Positions 35,379 through 43,520 of a DNA stretch of 64,000 bases are shown here, one piece after another. The stretch covers positions 1-64,000 of the forward strand of contig NZ_CP101509.1 of the NCBI RefSeq assembly GCF_024380015.1. The letters run 5' to 3'. The position numbers were made by a program, and so were the translations under genes. The DNA comes from Photobacterium atrarenae (lineage in GTDB: Bacteria > Pseudomonadota > Gammaproteobacteria > Enterobacterales > Vibrionaceae). The notes under the pieces were generated by a model that saw nothing but the letters and a program-made list of their open reading frames with translations, did not search any database and was not told where the DNA came from. Every line of letters starts with the position of its first letter. The stretch's first letter is position 1.

Positions 35379-37280
35379 ATGAGCCGTTTTGATCAACAAG
35401 ATCAGAAACTTCATCCCCGCCATGAAGAACCAGCCTTCAATGAGATCATCAGCAAAGGACTGAGTCGCCGCGGATTCCTCAAAACTGCCACCGCAACCAG
35501 TACCGTGGCATTTTTTGCTGCCAACCCGGTTTCTCAAGCCATCGCCGCCCAAGCAGCGAAAGGCAACTTAATGGGATTCAATCCGATTCCGGTTTCAACT
35601 GCGGATACGGTGGTGGTTCCGGAAGGATATCAGGCCGATGTGCTTATCTCCTGGGGCGATCCAATCTTCAACAACGCACCGTCGTTCAGCCAAAACGCTG
35701 ACAGCCATGCGCAGGCACGCCAGTTTGGTGATAACAATGACGGCATGACTTTCTTCCAGATCAGTGATGATCGTGCGGTGCTGTCGGTCAATAACGAATA
35801 CACCAACTATGAGTACCTGTTCCCGCATCAGGGCAAAAAGATGACGGCCGATGATGTAAAAAAAGCCCAGGCTGCTCACGGCGTCTCAATTATCGAGCTG
35901 TCGAACATGAACGGAAAATGGGTGCTCAATAAAAACGGCCGCCTGAACCGCCGGATCACCGCCAATACTGAAATGGAGATGACCGGCCCGGCTGCCGGCC
36001 ACACCTTACTGAAAACCGCTGCCGATCCGGCAGGAAAGCTGGCACTGGGCACCTTTAACAACTGTGCCAATGGTGAAACGCCATGGGGCACTTACCTGAC
36101 CTGTGAAGAGAACTTCAACGGCTACTTCGGCTCCGATGCCAACCCGGCGCTGGACAGCAACTACAAGCGTTACGGGATTTCACACCAGGATGCCGGTTAC
36201 CAGTGGCATAAATTCGACTCGCGTTTTGATCTGGCGAAGAACCCGAACGAGCCACACCGCTTTGGCTGGGTCGTAGAAATCGACCCGATGAACCCGAATT
36301 CGAAACCAAAGAAACGTACTGCCCTGGGCCGCTTTAAGCATGAAAATGCAGCCGTGACCATTAACAATGATGGCCATGTTGTGGTTTACCTCGGTGATGA
36401 CGAGCGTGGGGAGCATCTGTACCGCTTTGTCTCGAAGAACAAGTACAACCCGAGCAACCCTGCTGCCAACCGTGATCTGCTGGAAGAAGGCACCCTGTAT
36501 GTCGCCAAGTTCTCAGCGAGAGACGGCGAACTGAAGGGCCAGGGTGAGTGGATTGAGCTGACCTGGGGCAAAAACGGCCTGACGCCGGAGAATGGCTTTG
36601 CCGATCAGGGCGAAGTGCTGATCTTTGCCCGGAAAGCCGCAACCCAGGTGGGTGCCACGACCATGGACCGCCCGGAATGGGTCGCTGTGAACCCGAAAAC
36701 CCAGCAGGCATTCTGTACCCTGACCAACAATAAAAACCGCGGCGTGAAGGCAAACCAGCCCATTGATGCCGTGAACCCGCGTGAGAAAAACCCGTATGGC
36801 CACATTGTTCGCTGGATGCCATCCGGAAAAGATCACACCGCGAACCGCTTTGACTGGGATCTGTACCTGATTGCAGGCAACCCGGCGATTCACAAAAACG
36901 GCCTGATGGCGGGCAGCGACAATATTAACGAAGACAACATGTTCAACAGCCCGGACGGCATCGGCTTTGATAATGCCGGACGCCTGTGGATCCAGACCGA
37001 TGGCAAGTACTCCAACAAAGGCGATTTTGCCGGCATGGGGAACAACCAGATGCTGTGCGGCGATCCGGACACCGGCGAGGTACGCCGCTTCCTTACCGGC
37101 CCGATTGCCTGTGAAATCACCGGACTCACCTTCAGCCCGGATCAGAAAACCATGTTCGTCGGGGTCCAGCACCCGGGCGAGGAGCTGGCACCGTCTCACT
37201 TCCCGAATGGCGGCAACAGCATTCCACGCTCATCGATTATCCGCATTACGCGAAAAGACGGCGGGATAATTGGTGCTTAA
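35379..37280 (+). CDS. phoX: PhoX-family (DUF839) phosphatase, Tat-exported
   Basis: The 633-residue protein has a twin-arginine signal (SRRGFLK, Arg30-Arg31, then a weakly hydrophobic stretch ending near QAIAAQA), so it is folded with cofactor before export to the periplasm. The mature part shows DUF839/PhoX features: repeated acidic and aromatic blades (CEENFNGYFGSDANP, VEIDPMNPNSKPKKRTALGR, NSPDGIGFDNAGRLWIQTDG) of a beta-propeller. In characterised PhoX this carries a Ca/Fe centre that releases phosphate from organic esters. A Pho-box-like repeat and TATAAT (35358-35363) lie upstream. An intrinsic terminator follows. Confidence 0.85.
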   Translation: MSRFDQQDQKLHPRHEEPAFNEIISKGLSRRGFLKTATATSTVAFFAANPVSQAIAAQAAKGNLMGFNPIPVSTADTVVVPEGYQADVLISWGDPIFNNAPSFSQNADSHAQARQFGDNNDGMTFFQISDDRAVLSVNNEYTNYEYLFPHQGKKMTADDVKKAQAAHGVSIIELSNMNGKWVLNKNGRLNRRITANTEMEMTGPAAGHTLLKTAADPAGKLALGTFNNCANGETPWGTYLTCEENFNGYFGSDANPALDSNYKRYGISHQDAGYQWHKFDSRFDLAKNPNEPHRFGWVVEIDPMNPNSKPKKRTALGRFKHENAAVTINNDGHVVVYLGDDERGEHLYRFVSKNKYNPSNPAANRDLLEEGTLYVAKFSARDGELKGQGEWIELTWGKNGLTPENGFADQGEVLIFARKAATQVGATTMDRPEWVAVNPKTQQAFCTLTNNKNRGVKANQPIDAVNPREKNPYGHIVRWMPSGKDHTANRFDWDLYLIAGNPAIHKNGLMAGSDNINEDNMFNSPDGIGFDNAGRLWIQTDGKYSNKGDFAGMGNNQMLCGDPDTGEVRRFLTGPIACEITGLTFSPDQKTMFVGVQHPGEELAPSHFPNGGNSIPRSSIIRITRKDGGIIGA

Positions 37281-37624
37281 CGCCTAACCGAGCGCTGACT
37301 TTCCAGGGCGAGCTTCGGCTCGCCTTTTTCATGCCCGTCGGCCAGCAAATGGTGCCACTCCTGATGCTCGGCAACATAATTACGAATAAAACCACACACC
37401 GGCAGGATCTGGTAGCCTTCAGCCTGGATCTTGGCCAGTACCTGCTCCATCAGAATATTCCCCAGACCATGGCCACGCATACTTTGCGGCACTTCGGAGT
37501 AATTCAGATGAAGCACCTGATCATCCTGGCTGTAAGTTACCCGGGCAAAGGTGCCTGGCGCGACCTCCATCCGATATTCCTTATGCACCGTGTCGTGTTC
37601 TAGTGAATACACCTTACTGGTCAT
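37277..37624 (-). CDS. YjdJ/COG2388-type small GNAT acetyltransferase
   Basis: The 115-residue protein shows the short GNAT pattern: strand VTYSQDDQVLHLNYSEVP, then the acetyl-CoA loop MRGHGLGNILMEQVLAKI, and VCGFIRNYVAEHQEW. These match the small Gcn5-related family (COG2388) of unknown substrate. The last 20 or so codons are antisense to the terminator of phoX, and its stop overlaps the phoX stop by 4 bases. The start at 37624 follows AGAGGAAAACAGCC, 13 bases after msrA, so the two form an operon. Confidence 0.78.
   Translation of the reverse strand: MTSKVYSLEHDTVHKEYRMEVAPGTFARVTYSQDDQVLHLNYSEVPQSMRGHGLGNILMEQVLAKIQAEGYQILPVCGFIRNYVAEHQEWHHLLADGHEKGEPKLALESQRSVRR
37307..37329 (+). terminator. 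Intrinsic terminator of phoX
   Basis: GGCGAGC (37307-37313), a TTCG tetraloop, GCTCGCC (37318-37324) and TTTTT form a textbook terminator 27 bases past the phoX stop. It lies inside the 3' coding end of the convergent GNAT gene. Confidence 0.93.
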
Positions 37625-37637
37625 GGCTGTTTTCCTC

Positions 37638-38162
37638 TCAATCGTTACGTCCGCTGTCCTGACTTTCAATCACCGCCTGCCGGGCCGGGTCGACATACGC
37701 AGCGAACTCGCGCAATAAGATTCGCAGTTTCGGCGTAATTCTCTGGCAACAGAATGGTTTTCCGGGATCGGAGTAATAATAGTCCTGAATCGACACATCA
37801 GCTGTGCGGAAAGAGTCAATTTCGAGCACCTGTGTAACAATGGGCTGAGGGAACAAGACCTGCAACCGTTGCAGGCACTCACCGGCTTCAACCGCCTGAG
37901 TCGAATCATACACATACACGGCTGAGCGATATTTCTTCCGCAATGCATGTTCCTCAGTGCAACTGTGGGTACTCAAGTGAATATGGATCAAGGATTGCAA
38001 ATCGATCACATCTTCATCAAAAGTTACGGTCACGCCTTCCGACGGCTCCGGCGCCAATGATGCCGTGAACCATACCGAGCGAGCCAGACTGACCCCGCGA
38101 ATACTGCGGAACACCGCTTCCATACACCAGTAACAACTGCCGCCAAACCCGATCTGTGCCAT
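37638..38162 (-). CDS. msrA: Peptide-methionine (S)-S-oxide reductase
   Basis: MsrA reduces methionine-S-sulfoxide in proteins and in free form. The 174-residue protein has the active-site GFGGSCYWCMEAVF (family motif GCFWxxE; here the sequence is GSCYWCME, so Cys is preserved with a neighbouring shift). It also has the later region EHALRKKYRSAVYVYD. The C-terminal part contains FCCQRITPK with two Cys that could resolve the sulfenic acid. ACGGAG precedes the ATG at 38162. It is followed by the small GNAT gene, and both lie between inverted copies of one terminator. Confidence 0.82.
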   Translation of the reverse strand: MAQIGFGGSCYWCMEAVFRSIRGVSLARSVWFTASLAPEPSEGVTVTFDEDVIDLQSLIHIHLSTHSCTEEHALRKKYRSAVYVYDSTQAVEAGECLQRLQVLFPQPIVTQVLEIDSFRTADVSIQDYYYSDPGKPFCCQRITPKLRILLREFAAYVDPARQAVIESQDSGRND

Positions 38163-38208
38163 GATGGATCTCCGTTTCTGTCCTACCCACAGTATGATGG
38201 CAAACACT

Positions 38209-38236
38209 AAAAAGGCGAGCCGAAGCTCGCCTAAAA
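38209..38236 (-). terminator. Terminator of the semialdehyde dehydrogenase gene
   Basis: On the minus strand this reads GGCGAGC, TTCG, GCTCGCC, TTTTT, the same 23 bases as the phoX terminator but in opposite orientation. A-rich sequence on the other side (CTAAAAAAAAG) lets it also act on the plus strand. It lies between the dehydrogenase stop and msrA. Confidence 0.88.
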
Positions 38237-38358
38237 AAAAGTATGAGAGAACTGATCCAACTGCGCCTTCACTGCTTCGACAATCCGCGGATGGGCGTGA
38301 CCGGTATATCCGTTGTCATGTGATTTGCTTCCTTTTAAATAAACTGATCAACTAACTT

Positions 38359-39789
38359 TTATTCCAGACCGCCGAAGCAGAGATATTTGATATCCAGATA
38401 CTCATCGATCCCCTGCTTCGCCCCTTCACGGCCAATCCCGGACTGCTTCACCCCGCCAAACGGTGCGACTTCGGTCGAAATGATCCCTTCATTGATCCCG
38501 ACCATGCCGTATTCCAGCGCTTCCGCGACCTTCCAGATCCGCCCGATATCGCGGCTGTAGAAGTAACTCGCCAGGCCGTAAATCGTGTCATTGGCCATCT
38601 GCACCAATTCTTCATCGCTGCGAAAGCGGATCACCGGCGCTACCGGGCCAAAAATCTCTTCTGAGACAATCGCCATATCCTGGGTGACCTCTGTCAGGAC
38701 CGTCGGCTCAACAAACAGGCCCGGCTGCGGATGATCCCCGCAGGCGACCGAGGCGCCCTGCTGCTTGGCTTGTTCAATCAGCTGCAAGATATTGTCTTTG
38801 GCTTTTTCTTCAATCACCGGCCCGATCGCAACGCCTTCTTCCAGACCGTTACCAATCTTCAGCGTTTTCACCGCCGTGGCGAACTTATCCACGAAGGCAT
38901 CATAAACATTGTCGTGAACATAAAAACGGTTGGCACAGACGCAAGTTTGACCGGCGTTCCGGAATTTAGAGGCAATCGCCCCTTCCACGGCCTTGTCCAG
39001 ATCCGCATCGTCAAAGACGATAAACGGTGCATTCCCGCCGAGTTCCATCGAGGTGCGCTTCACATCCTGGGCACATTGTTCCAACAACAGACGGCCGACC
39101 TGAGTCGAGCCGGTAAATGACAGTTTGCGGATCTTCGGATGGGTGCAGAAGATCTCTCCAATCATCCGGCTCGACGGGTTCACCACCAGGATCAGCAGAT
39201 CCCGTGGAATCCCGGCCTGATATGCCAGCTCCGCCGAGGCCAGTGCCGACAGCGGGGTCTGGTTGGCCGGCTTGGCAATAAAGCTACACCCGGCAGCCAG
39301 GGCTGGTGCGGCTTTGCGGGTGATCATCGCAATCGGGAAGTTCCACGGGGTAATCGCTGCAGCAACCCCAACCGGCTGCTTAATCGTCGCGATCCGACGA
39401 TCCCCCATCGGGGCAGGGATCGTCTCACCGTAGGAACGTTTCGCTTCTTCGGCAAACCACTCAATAAATGAAGCGCCATAAGCGACTTCGCCCATTGATT
39501 CTTTCAGCGGTTTTCCTTGCTCCAGGGTCATCAACCGGCCCAAATCCTGCTGGTTGTCCATCATCAGCTGATACCAGCGACGCAGCACTGCCGCGCGAGC
39601 TTTTGCCGTCTGCTTCTGCCACAACTTCTGGGCGGCATACGCTCGTTCAACTGCGGCTTCAATTTCTTCGCGAGACTGGGTCGGGATATGCCCGACTAGC
39701 TCTCCGGTTGCCGGGTTGGTGACCGCCAAGCTGGTTTCTGAAGGCTCGCACATAAACCCGATCAGCGAGCGGTTTTTAATCTGTTCCAT
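38359..39789 (-). CDS. gabD: NAD(P)-dependent succinate-semialdehyde dehydrogenase-like
   Basis: The 476-residue aldehyde dehydrogenase has TPWNFPIAMITRKAAPALAAG, the catalytic Glu in MELGGNAPFIVFDDADLD, the nucleophile in GQTCVCANRFYVHD and EEIFGPVAPV. It ends with the GabD-like FGGVKQSGIGREGAKQGIDEYLD. These favour succinate-semialdehyde or glutarate-semialdehyde dehydrogenase. AAAGGAGAGATC precedes the ATG at 39789, chosen over an ATG 13 codons upstream. No GABA aminotransferase gene is adjacent, so the precise substrate is inferred from sequence alone. Confidence 0.82.
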   Translation of the reverse strand: MEQIKNRSLIGFMCEPSETSLAVTNPATGELVGHIPTQSREEIEAAVERAYAAQKLWQKQTAKARAAVLRRWYQLMMDNQQDLGRLMTLEQGKPLKESMGEVAYGASFIEWFAEEAKRSYGETIPAPMGDRRIATIKQPVGVAAAITPWNFPIAMITRKAAPALAAGCSFIAKPANQTPLSALASAELAYQAGIPRDLLILVVNPSSRMIGEIFCTHPKIRKLSFTGSTQVGRLLLEQCAQDVKRTSMELGGNAPFIVFDDADLDKAVEGAIASKFRNAGQTCVCANRFYVHDNVYDAFVDKFATAVKTLKIGNGLEEGVAIGPVIEEKAKDNILQLIEQAKQQGASVACGDHPQPGLFVEPTVLTEVTQDMAIVSEEIFGPVAPVIRFRSDEELVQMANDTIYGLASYFYSRDIGRIWKVAEALEYGMVGINEGIISTEVAPFGGVKQSGIGREGAKQGIDEYLDIKYLCFGGLE

Positions 39790-39999
39790 GATCTCTCCTT
39801 TAATCGCGTGGTAAACCAGGCCCGGCATCGGTAGTTTGTGGACCTTGATTCGCCGGCCCCTGGCACCTGCTTCATCTGTTAATGCCGCATAGGCCTGACG
39901 TGAAACCTCTCATACTGCGGATCGTCAGGATCATCCGTCCAGGTCAACACAACCTCTCCCGGCCACGATCACGTGAAGCAACGACTGCCGCGGCCTAAT

Positions 40000-40494
40000 T
40001 TAGCTATCCGGTTTGAGGTATTTCACATGCGCTTCCATCTCTTCACCGATTTCTTTACGCATGTTCATCAGCTTAATGGCAGAATCGCGTAGTAGTTTGT
40101 CTTCATCTGTCACCGGAACCCATTCCGGGACCGGGCTCGGATTTCCGGCTTCATCAACCGCCACCATAATCACGATGCAATGTGTGGTCAGCCGGCGCTC
40201 CAGGTTCTTCGGATCGCTGGCCTGCACATCAATCGCGATGTGCATCGATGTTCGGCCTGTATAAATCACCTTGGCACTCACTTCGACCAGATTACCGACA
40301 TGAATTGGTGCAACAAAGCGGATCCCCCCCGCATAAGCCGTAATACAGTATTTACCACTCCAGCCGGCTGAGCAGGCATAGGCTGCCAAGTCAATCCACT
40401 TCATCACGGCACCACCGTGCACCTTCCCGCCAAAGTTGACATCTCCCGGCTCAGCCAGAAACCTCAGCGTTACGTCTCGTTGTCTTTCACTCAT
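40000..40494 (-). CDS. Acyl-CoA thioesterase (hot-dog fold, YciA/BACH-like)
   Basis: The 164-residue protein has the hot-dog thioesterase features DVNFGGKVHGGAVMKWIDLAAY (with the active-site Asp/Gly region), GGIRFVAPIHVGNLVEVSA, and a C-terminal tail after a conserved HCIVIMVAVDEAG. It hydrolyses acyl-CoA to free acid, with chain-length preference unknown. The ATG at 40494 follows GGGAG; a GTG two codons earlier is less well placed. About 200 bases between it and the gabD-like gene hold no gene. Confidence 0.83.
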   Translation of the reverse strand: MSERQRDVTLRFLAEPGDVNFGGKVHGGAVMKWIDLAAYACSAGWSGKYCITAYAGGIRFVAPIHVGNLVEVSAKVIYTGRTSMHIAIDVQASDPKNLERRLTTHCIVIMVAVDEAGNPSPVPEWVPVTDEDKLLRDSAIKLMNMRKEIGEEMEAHVKYLKPDS

Positions 40495-40632
40495 GCCCAC
40501 TTTCTCCCTGGCTGTTTTGCTTTACTTATTTCTTGATGGCTGAACTTCAGTATCAATACGTGTTACTGACAATTTCATTAAACATAACGACGGAGGAAAA
40601 GAAAAGGCAAGCGCTATTTCACCGGCAAATAA

Positions 40633-40657
40633 AAAAGCGCCCTGTGAGCAAGGCGCT
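40633..40657 (-). terminator. Intrinsic terminator of the coiled-coil gene
   Basis: On the minus strand AGCGCC and GGCGCT form a stem around about 10 bases and are followed by TTTTTT. It lies 45 bases beyond the stop of the coiled-coil gene. Confidence 0.8.
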
Positions 40658-40701
40658 ATAAACAAATGAAAACATGATAGTTATGGGGGTTCTTGCGCCG
40701 T

Positions 40702-41406
40702 TTAGGCCTGTTGCTGCTCTTTCGCGGCTAATTGCTGTCTGAGACGCTCTGTCTCCGCGAGCAATTTTTCATTTTCAGCCTTCATCGCTGCGAACTGCTG
40801 CTCACTTTGTGAAGACTGGTGATCGCATCTCTCTTTAATGGCATCAAGTTCTTGTTTTAATACTGCGTTCTCGGCCTGACTGGCTTCCAGCTCCGTTTTC
40901 AGCTTTCGCTGTGACCGTTGCGCAGTATTTTTTGCTTTGGCTGCTTTATCCGCTTCCGCTTTGACTTGCTCAAGCTGCGCATCTTTTCTAGATAACGCTT
41001 CTGCGAGTGCTGTCTTTTCCTGACTGAACTGCTTTTGGGTCCGGTTGAGCAGATGCTCCTGATTACGAAGTTCCTCCCGCAATGCAGACTCCCGAGATGA
41101 CCCGAGCCCGACGACAGCCCGCCATTGATTGGTGGTGGATCGGGTCAAACTATCCAACACATCAAAAGGAAAACATAGCTTGTGCTCAGGTGCCCTGTTT
41201 TTGTCCTTCAAATTTTGATCCAGCTCTCCAAGCAAAGTGAGTGTTTGCTGGTAAGAGCCCTGAATCGATTTTCTTGCCTGCTCAACTATGACGGCTTCAA
41301 ACTGCTTGGCCGACTGAAGCGCCCATTGGGTTTGAATATGAAAATAGGCTTCTGGCTTCAATGGCATCCATGCCCAGGATGGATTGCTTTGCGGGTTACG
41401 GCTCAT
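40702..41406 (-). CDS. Coiled-coil protein, unknown function
   Basis: The 234-residue product has an N-terminal 100 residues with amphipathic helices and several Trp (WAWMPLKPEAYFHIQTQWAL). A continuous Glu/Lys/Gln/Ala-rich coiled coil follows, from about residue 105 to the end (SREELRNQEHLLNRTQ-like heptads, ending LRQQLAAKEQQQA). The N-terminal half has the look of a phasin-like helical domain, but no PHA genes are adjacent and this is not a family assignment. It is cytoplasmic, without signal peptide. It is transcribed alone and has a good terminator. Confidence 0.6.
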   Translation of the reverse strand: MSRNPQSNPSWAWMPLKPEAYFHIQTQWALQSAKQFEAVIVEQARKSIQGSYQQTLTLLGELDQNLKDKNRAPEHKLCFPFDVLDSLTRSTTNQWRAVVGLGSSRESALREELRNQEHLLNRTQKQFSQEKTALAEALSRKDAQLEQVKAEADKAAKAKNTAQRSQRKLKTELEASQAENAVLKQELDAIKERCDHQSSQSEQQFAAMKAENEKLLAETERLRQQLAAKEQQQA

Positions 41407-41853
41407 TCAAGATCTCCCTGAAAATGTTTAAAACGCTTCATGAAAAGTAGACTAAAAAAGCGGTCAAGCGTAATCAATGACGACTGGTATGACCTACAAT
41501 TCATATGTCGCATTAAACAATGTAGCAAGCAAAGCAACTGAACAAATGACCAAACGATGTCAAATTGATAACAGCATGATGAAACAACTGATTTCAGCGC
41601 TGTCCCTATGCCCTGCATCACAGAGCGTAGGCGAGCTCAGTTAGCCAACTGATACTGTTTTATTTCAATCACTTAGAATAAGTATTTCTGATGCTTGTAA
41701 ACCCGGTGTGATAAGTGGTGACTGACACAAATGAATGAGAAATAAGCTGATAAAACGCATCATACGTACAACACACTTAGATTTGCGTTGTCATTAATCT
41801 GCTATTTATCACCGCTAAGCTGGAAGATAAGGTTCACGACGACCCACAATGGA
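41407..41853. other. Gene-free region of about 450 bases
   Basis: No convincing gene is seen; the open frames here are short and have no ribosome-binding site. The region holds the divergent promoters of the coiled-coil gene and the lipase gene, but no clear -35/-10 pair stands out. Confidence 0.5.
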
Positions 41854-42702
41854 ATGAAGCCACTAAAACGCTATCAATATGAGCGGTATGCCATTCTTTG
41901 CAAACTCGCCTATCCACCAACTTTCGATCATACGGTTTACGGATTCAGTCGCAACGGTCGCCACGAAATCACTGATCGCTGGGGCAGGACGATTATCCGG
42001 GTGCTCTGGGGGGAAAAGAAAGAAGTCGTTGTCGTGTTTAAAGGCTCTCAAAACCTCTGGGACTGGCTGCTCAATATGGCTTGCTTACCCAAAAGACAAG
42101 GAAAAAGCCAAAACCGTTACTATATCCACTGGGGGTATCACTTCTTATTGTCCCAAAAAAGCAAGCGGCAGAGCCTGTATCAGGCCCCGACAGACTTGTT
42201 CGAGTCGCAGCATATTGAATTAAGCCAGGCCAGCGATCAACCGCAGTTTGGAGATTTGTCTGTCTATCAACATCTCGAGAAAGTGCTCCATCCTTTGATT
42301 GCTGCCGGCAAGAAAGTCAGCCTGACCGGTCACTCATCCGGCGGCGCGATGGCCATTCTGGTCGCAGACCGCTTATCTGCCCAGCATCCGGAAGCAATCA
42401 AACGCGTAGTGACCTTCGGCCAGCCGGCTGCCGGACTGAGAAGCTTTAAGCGGCTTTATCGCCTCAACCACTGTACCTATCGGATCTGCTGCGATTTGGA
42501 CATCGTCACTTTCCTGCCACCCATCCCGTTCATGTACTGGCATGTCGGCAAACTGCTGTGGCTTCATGAAGGCCGGATATACGAGAATTCTCCCACCCCG
42601 TACCGCTTATACAAATCCCTGGTCAGCTGGTTGCTCCGTCCGGTGACCTACCACTACATGCGCAAGTACATCCGCAATAAGGATTTCTTTGATAAACATT
42701 AA
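41854..42702 (+). CDS. Lipase-family (class 3-like) alpha/beta hydrolase
   Basis: The 282-residue protein has the class 3 lipase pattern: VVVFKGSQNLWDWLLNM (oxyanion-hole strand), the nucleophile elbow SLTGHSSGGAMAILVAD, TFGQPAAGLRSF after it, and a catalytic Asp in CCDLDIVTFLPP. A His in the terminal part (WLHEGRIYE) may complete the triad. No signal peptide is evident, so it may be cytoplasmic or membrane-associated. The ATG at 41854 is chosen because earlier in-frame starts are a TTG with unlikely sequence; the ribosome-binding site is weak. The substrate is unknown. Confidence 0.75.
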   Translation: MKPLKRYQYERYAILCKLAYPPTFDHTVYGFSRNGRHEITDRWGRTIIRVLWGEKKEVVVVFKGSQNLWDWLLNMACLPKRQGKSQNRYYIHWGYHFLLSQKSKRQSLYQAPTDLFESQHIELSQASDQPQFGDLSVYQHLEKVLHPLIAAGKKVSLTGHSSGGAMAILVADRLSAQHPEAIKRVVTFGQPAAGLRSFKRLYRLNHCTYRICCDLDIVTFLPPIPFMYWHVGKLLWLHEGRIYENSPTPYRLYKSLVSWLLRPVTYHYMRKYIRNKDFFDKH

Positions 42703-42826
42703 AGCGCAAACTGATACCAATTACAGTAAATAAGAGATCAGAGAATAACCATCAGTACGCCGACGATAGCCCAAGCACCAGAGTGTTAAAAAACTCGCAA
42801 AAAAAATGGTCAATCAACCCCGGAGC

Positions 42827-42857
42827 CATACCTTCTCATCGCAAGATAAGGTATGGT
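42827..42857 (+). promoter_or_regulatory. Perfect inverted repeat in the leader of the next gene
   Basis: CCATACCTT (42827-42835) and AAGGTATGG (42849-42857) form a perfect 9-bp stem with a 13-base loop, ending 30 bases before the downstream start codon. No T run follows, so a leader hairpin or operator is likelier than a terminator. Confidence 0.4.
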
Positions 42858-42887
42858 GAGATGAATCGTGGATAACAAACAGCGAAT

Positions 42888-43412
42888 ATGCAGTCACAGA
42901 TTGAACAGCTCATTACATCGAAAAATCACTGGATGGCCAGCCATATCACTGAGGCCGAGTTTCCAACCCCGCAAAGCCAGGAAGGCCTGGCGCTTTATCA
43001 GGATCGCCAGGCGGCGGGTTCTTACCAGTTAGTCAAAGAAACTGACAATACACCAGCCCCACAGCTTTCCGTTTATCCTGTCGACTGTCATCCGCTCACG
43101 ATCCGCTTTGCGCTGATCATCGCCAGCCAATGGCCTGATGAACAAGAAAAAGAAACAGTGATCGAGTACCTGACCCAAATTATGTTGGAAGAAGATAGCC
43201 CGGCCCAGCTTTTCGTCGGCTTTTATCGCGGCAAGCCTACGGCAGCAGGAATGATGTTTAATGGCGAAGCTGATCAATCCGAGCTGACACTCATCAGTGA
43301 TGTTTGTGCACTTGCCGGACCAAACGACCAGGCATTCGTAGCCGAAATGACTCACTACCTCATCAACCAAACGCAATCAGCACAGCGCCAGGCTGTGGTC
43401 CACATATCCTGA
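42888..43412 (+). CDS. Hypothetical protein, 174 residues
   Basis: The product is soluble and acidic with no signal peptide. A central strand-helix-rich part (PAQLFVGFYRGKPTAAGMMF, then ELTLISDVCALAGPN) recalls the core of GNAT-like folds, but the acetyl-CoA loop is not clear. I do not recognise the family. It lies between the lipase and the aminotransferase gene, and has a hairpin in its leader. The start at 42888 has no strong ribosome-binding site. Confidence 0.55.
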   Translation: MQSQIEQLITSKNHWMASHITEAEFPTPQSQEGLALYQDRQAAGSYQLVKETDNTPAPQLSVYPVDCHPLTIRFALIIASQWPDEQEKETVIEYLTQIMLEEDSPAQLFVGFYRGKPTAAGMMFNGEADQSELTLISDVCALAGPNDQAFVAEMTHYLINQTQSAQRQAVVHIS

Positions 43413-43437
43413 CTTCGCGAGCCCTGTGAGCGCAAGA

Positions 43438-43476
43438 AAAACAAAAAAACGAAAGGGAACCATAGCGGCTCCCTTT
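43438..43476 (-). terminator. Intrinsic terminator of the aminotransferase gene
   Basis: On the minus strand AAAGGGA and TCCCTTT, with inner GCC/GGT pairs, form a stem followed by CGTTTTTTTG. It lies about 45 bases after the stop of the aminotransferase gene. Confidence 0.8.
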
Positions 43477-43520
43477 GCAGATTTAGAGGCAAGGACTTGT
43501 GCCCAACCAACAACAGCAGA

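Noticed and set aside
37307..38231. Inverted hairpins around msrA-GNAT as ends of an insertion sequence
   Set aside because: The repeats are ordinary terminators, there is no transposase between them, and no target-site duplication is visible.
40702..41406. Naming the coiled-coil gene as a phasin
   Set aside because: The helical N-terminus is only loosely similar and no polyhydroxyalkanoate genes are adjacent, so the function is left open.
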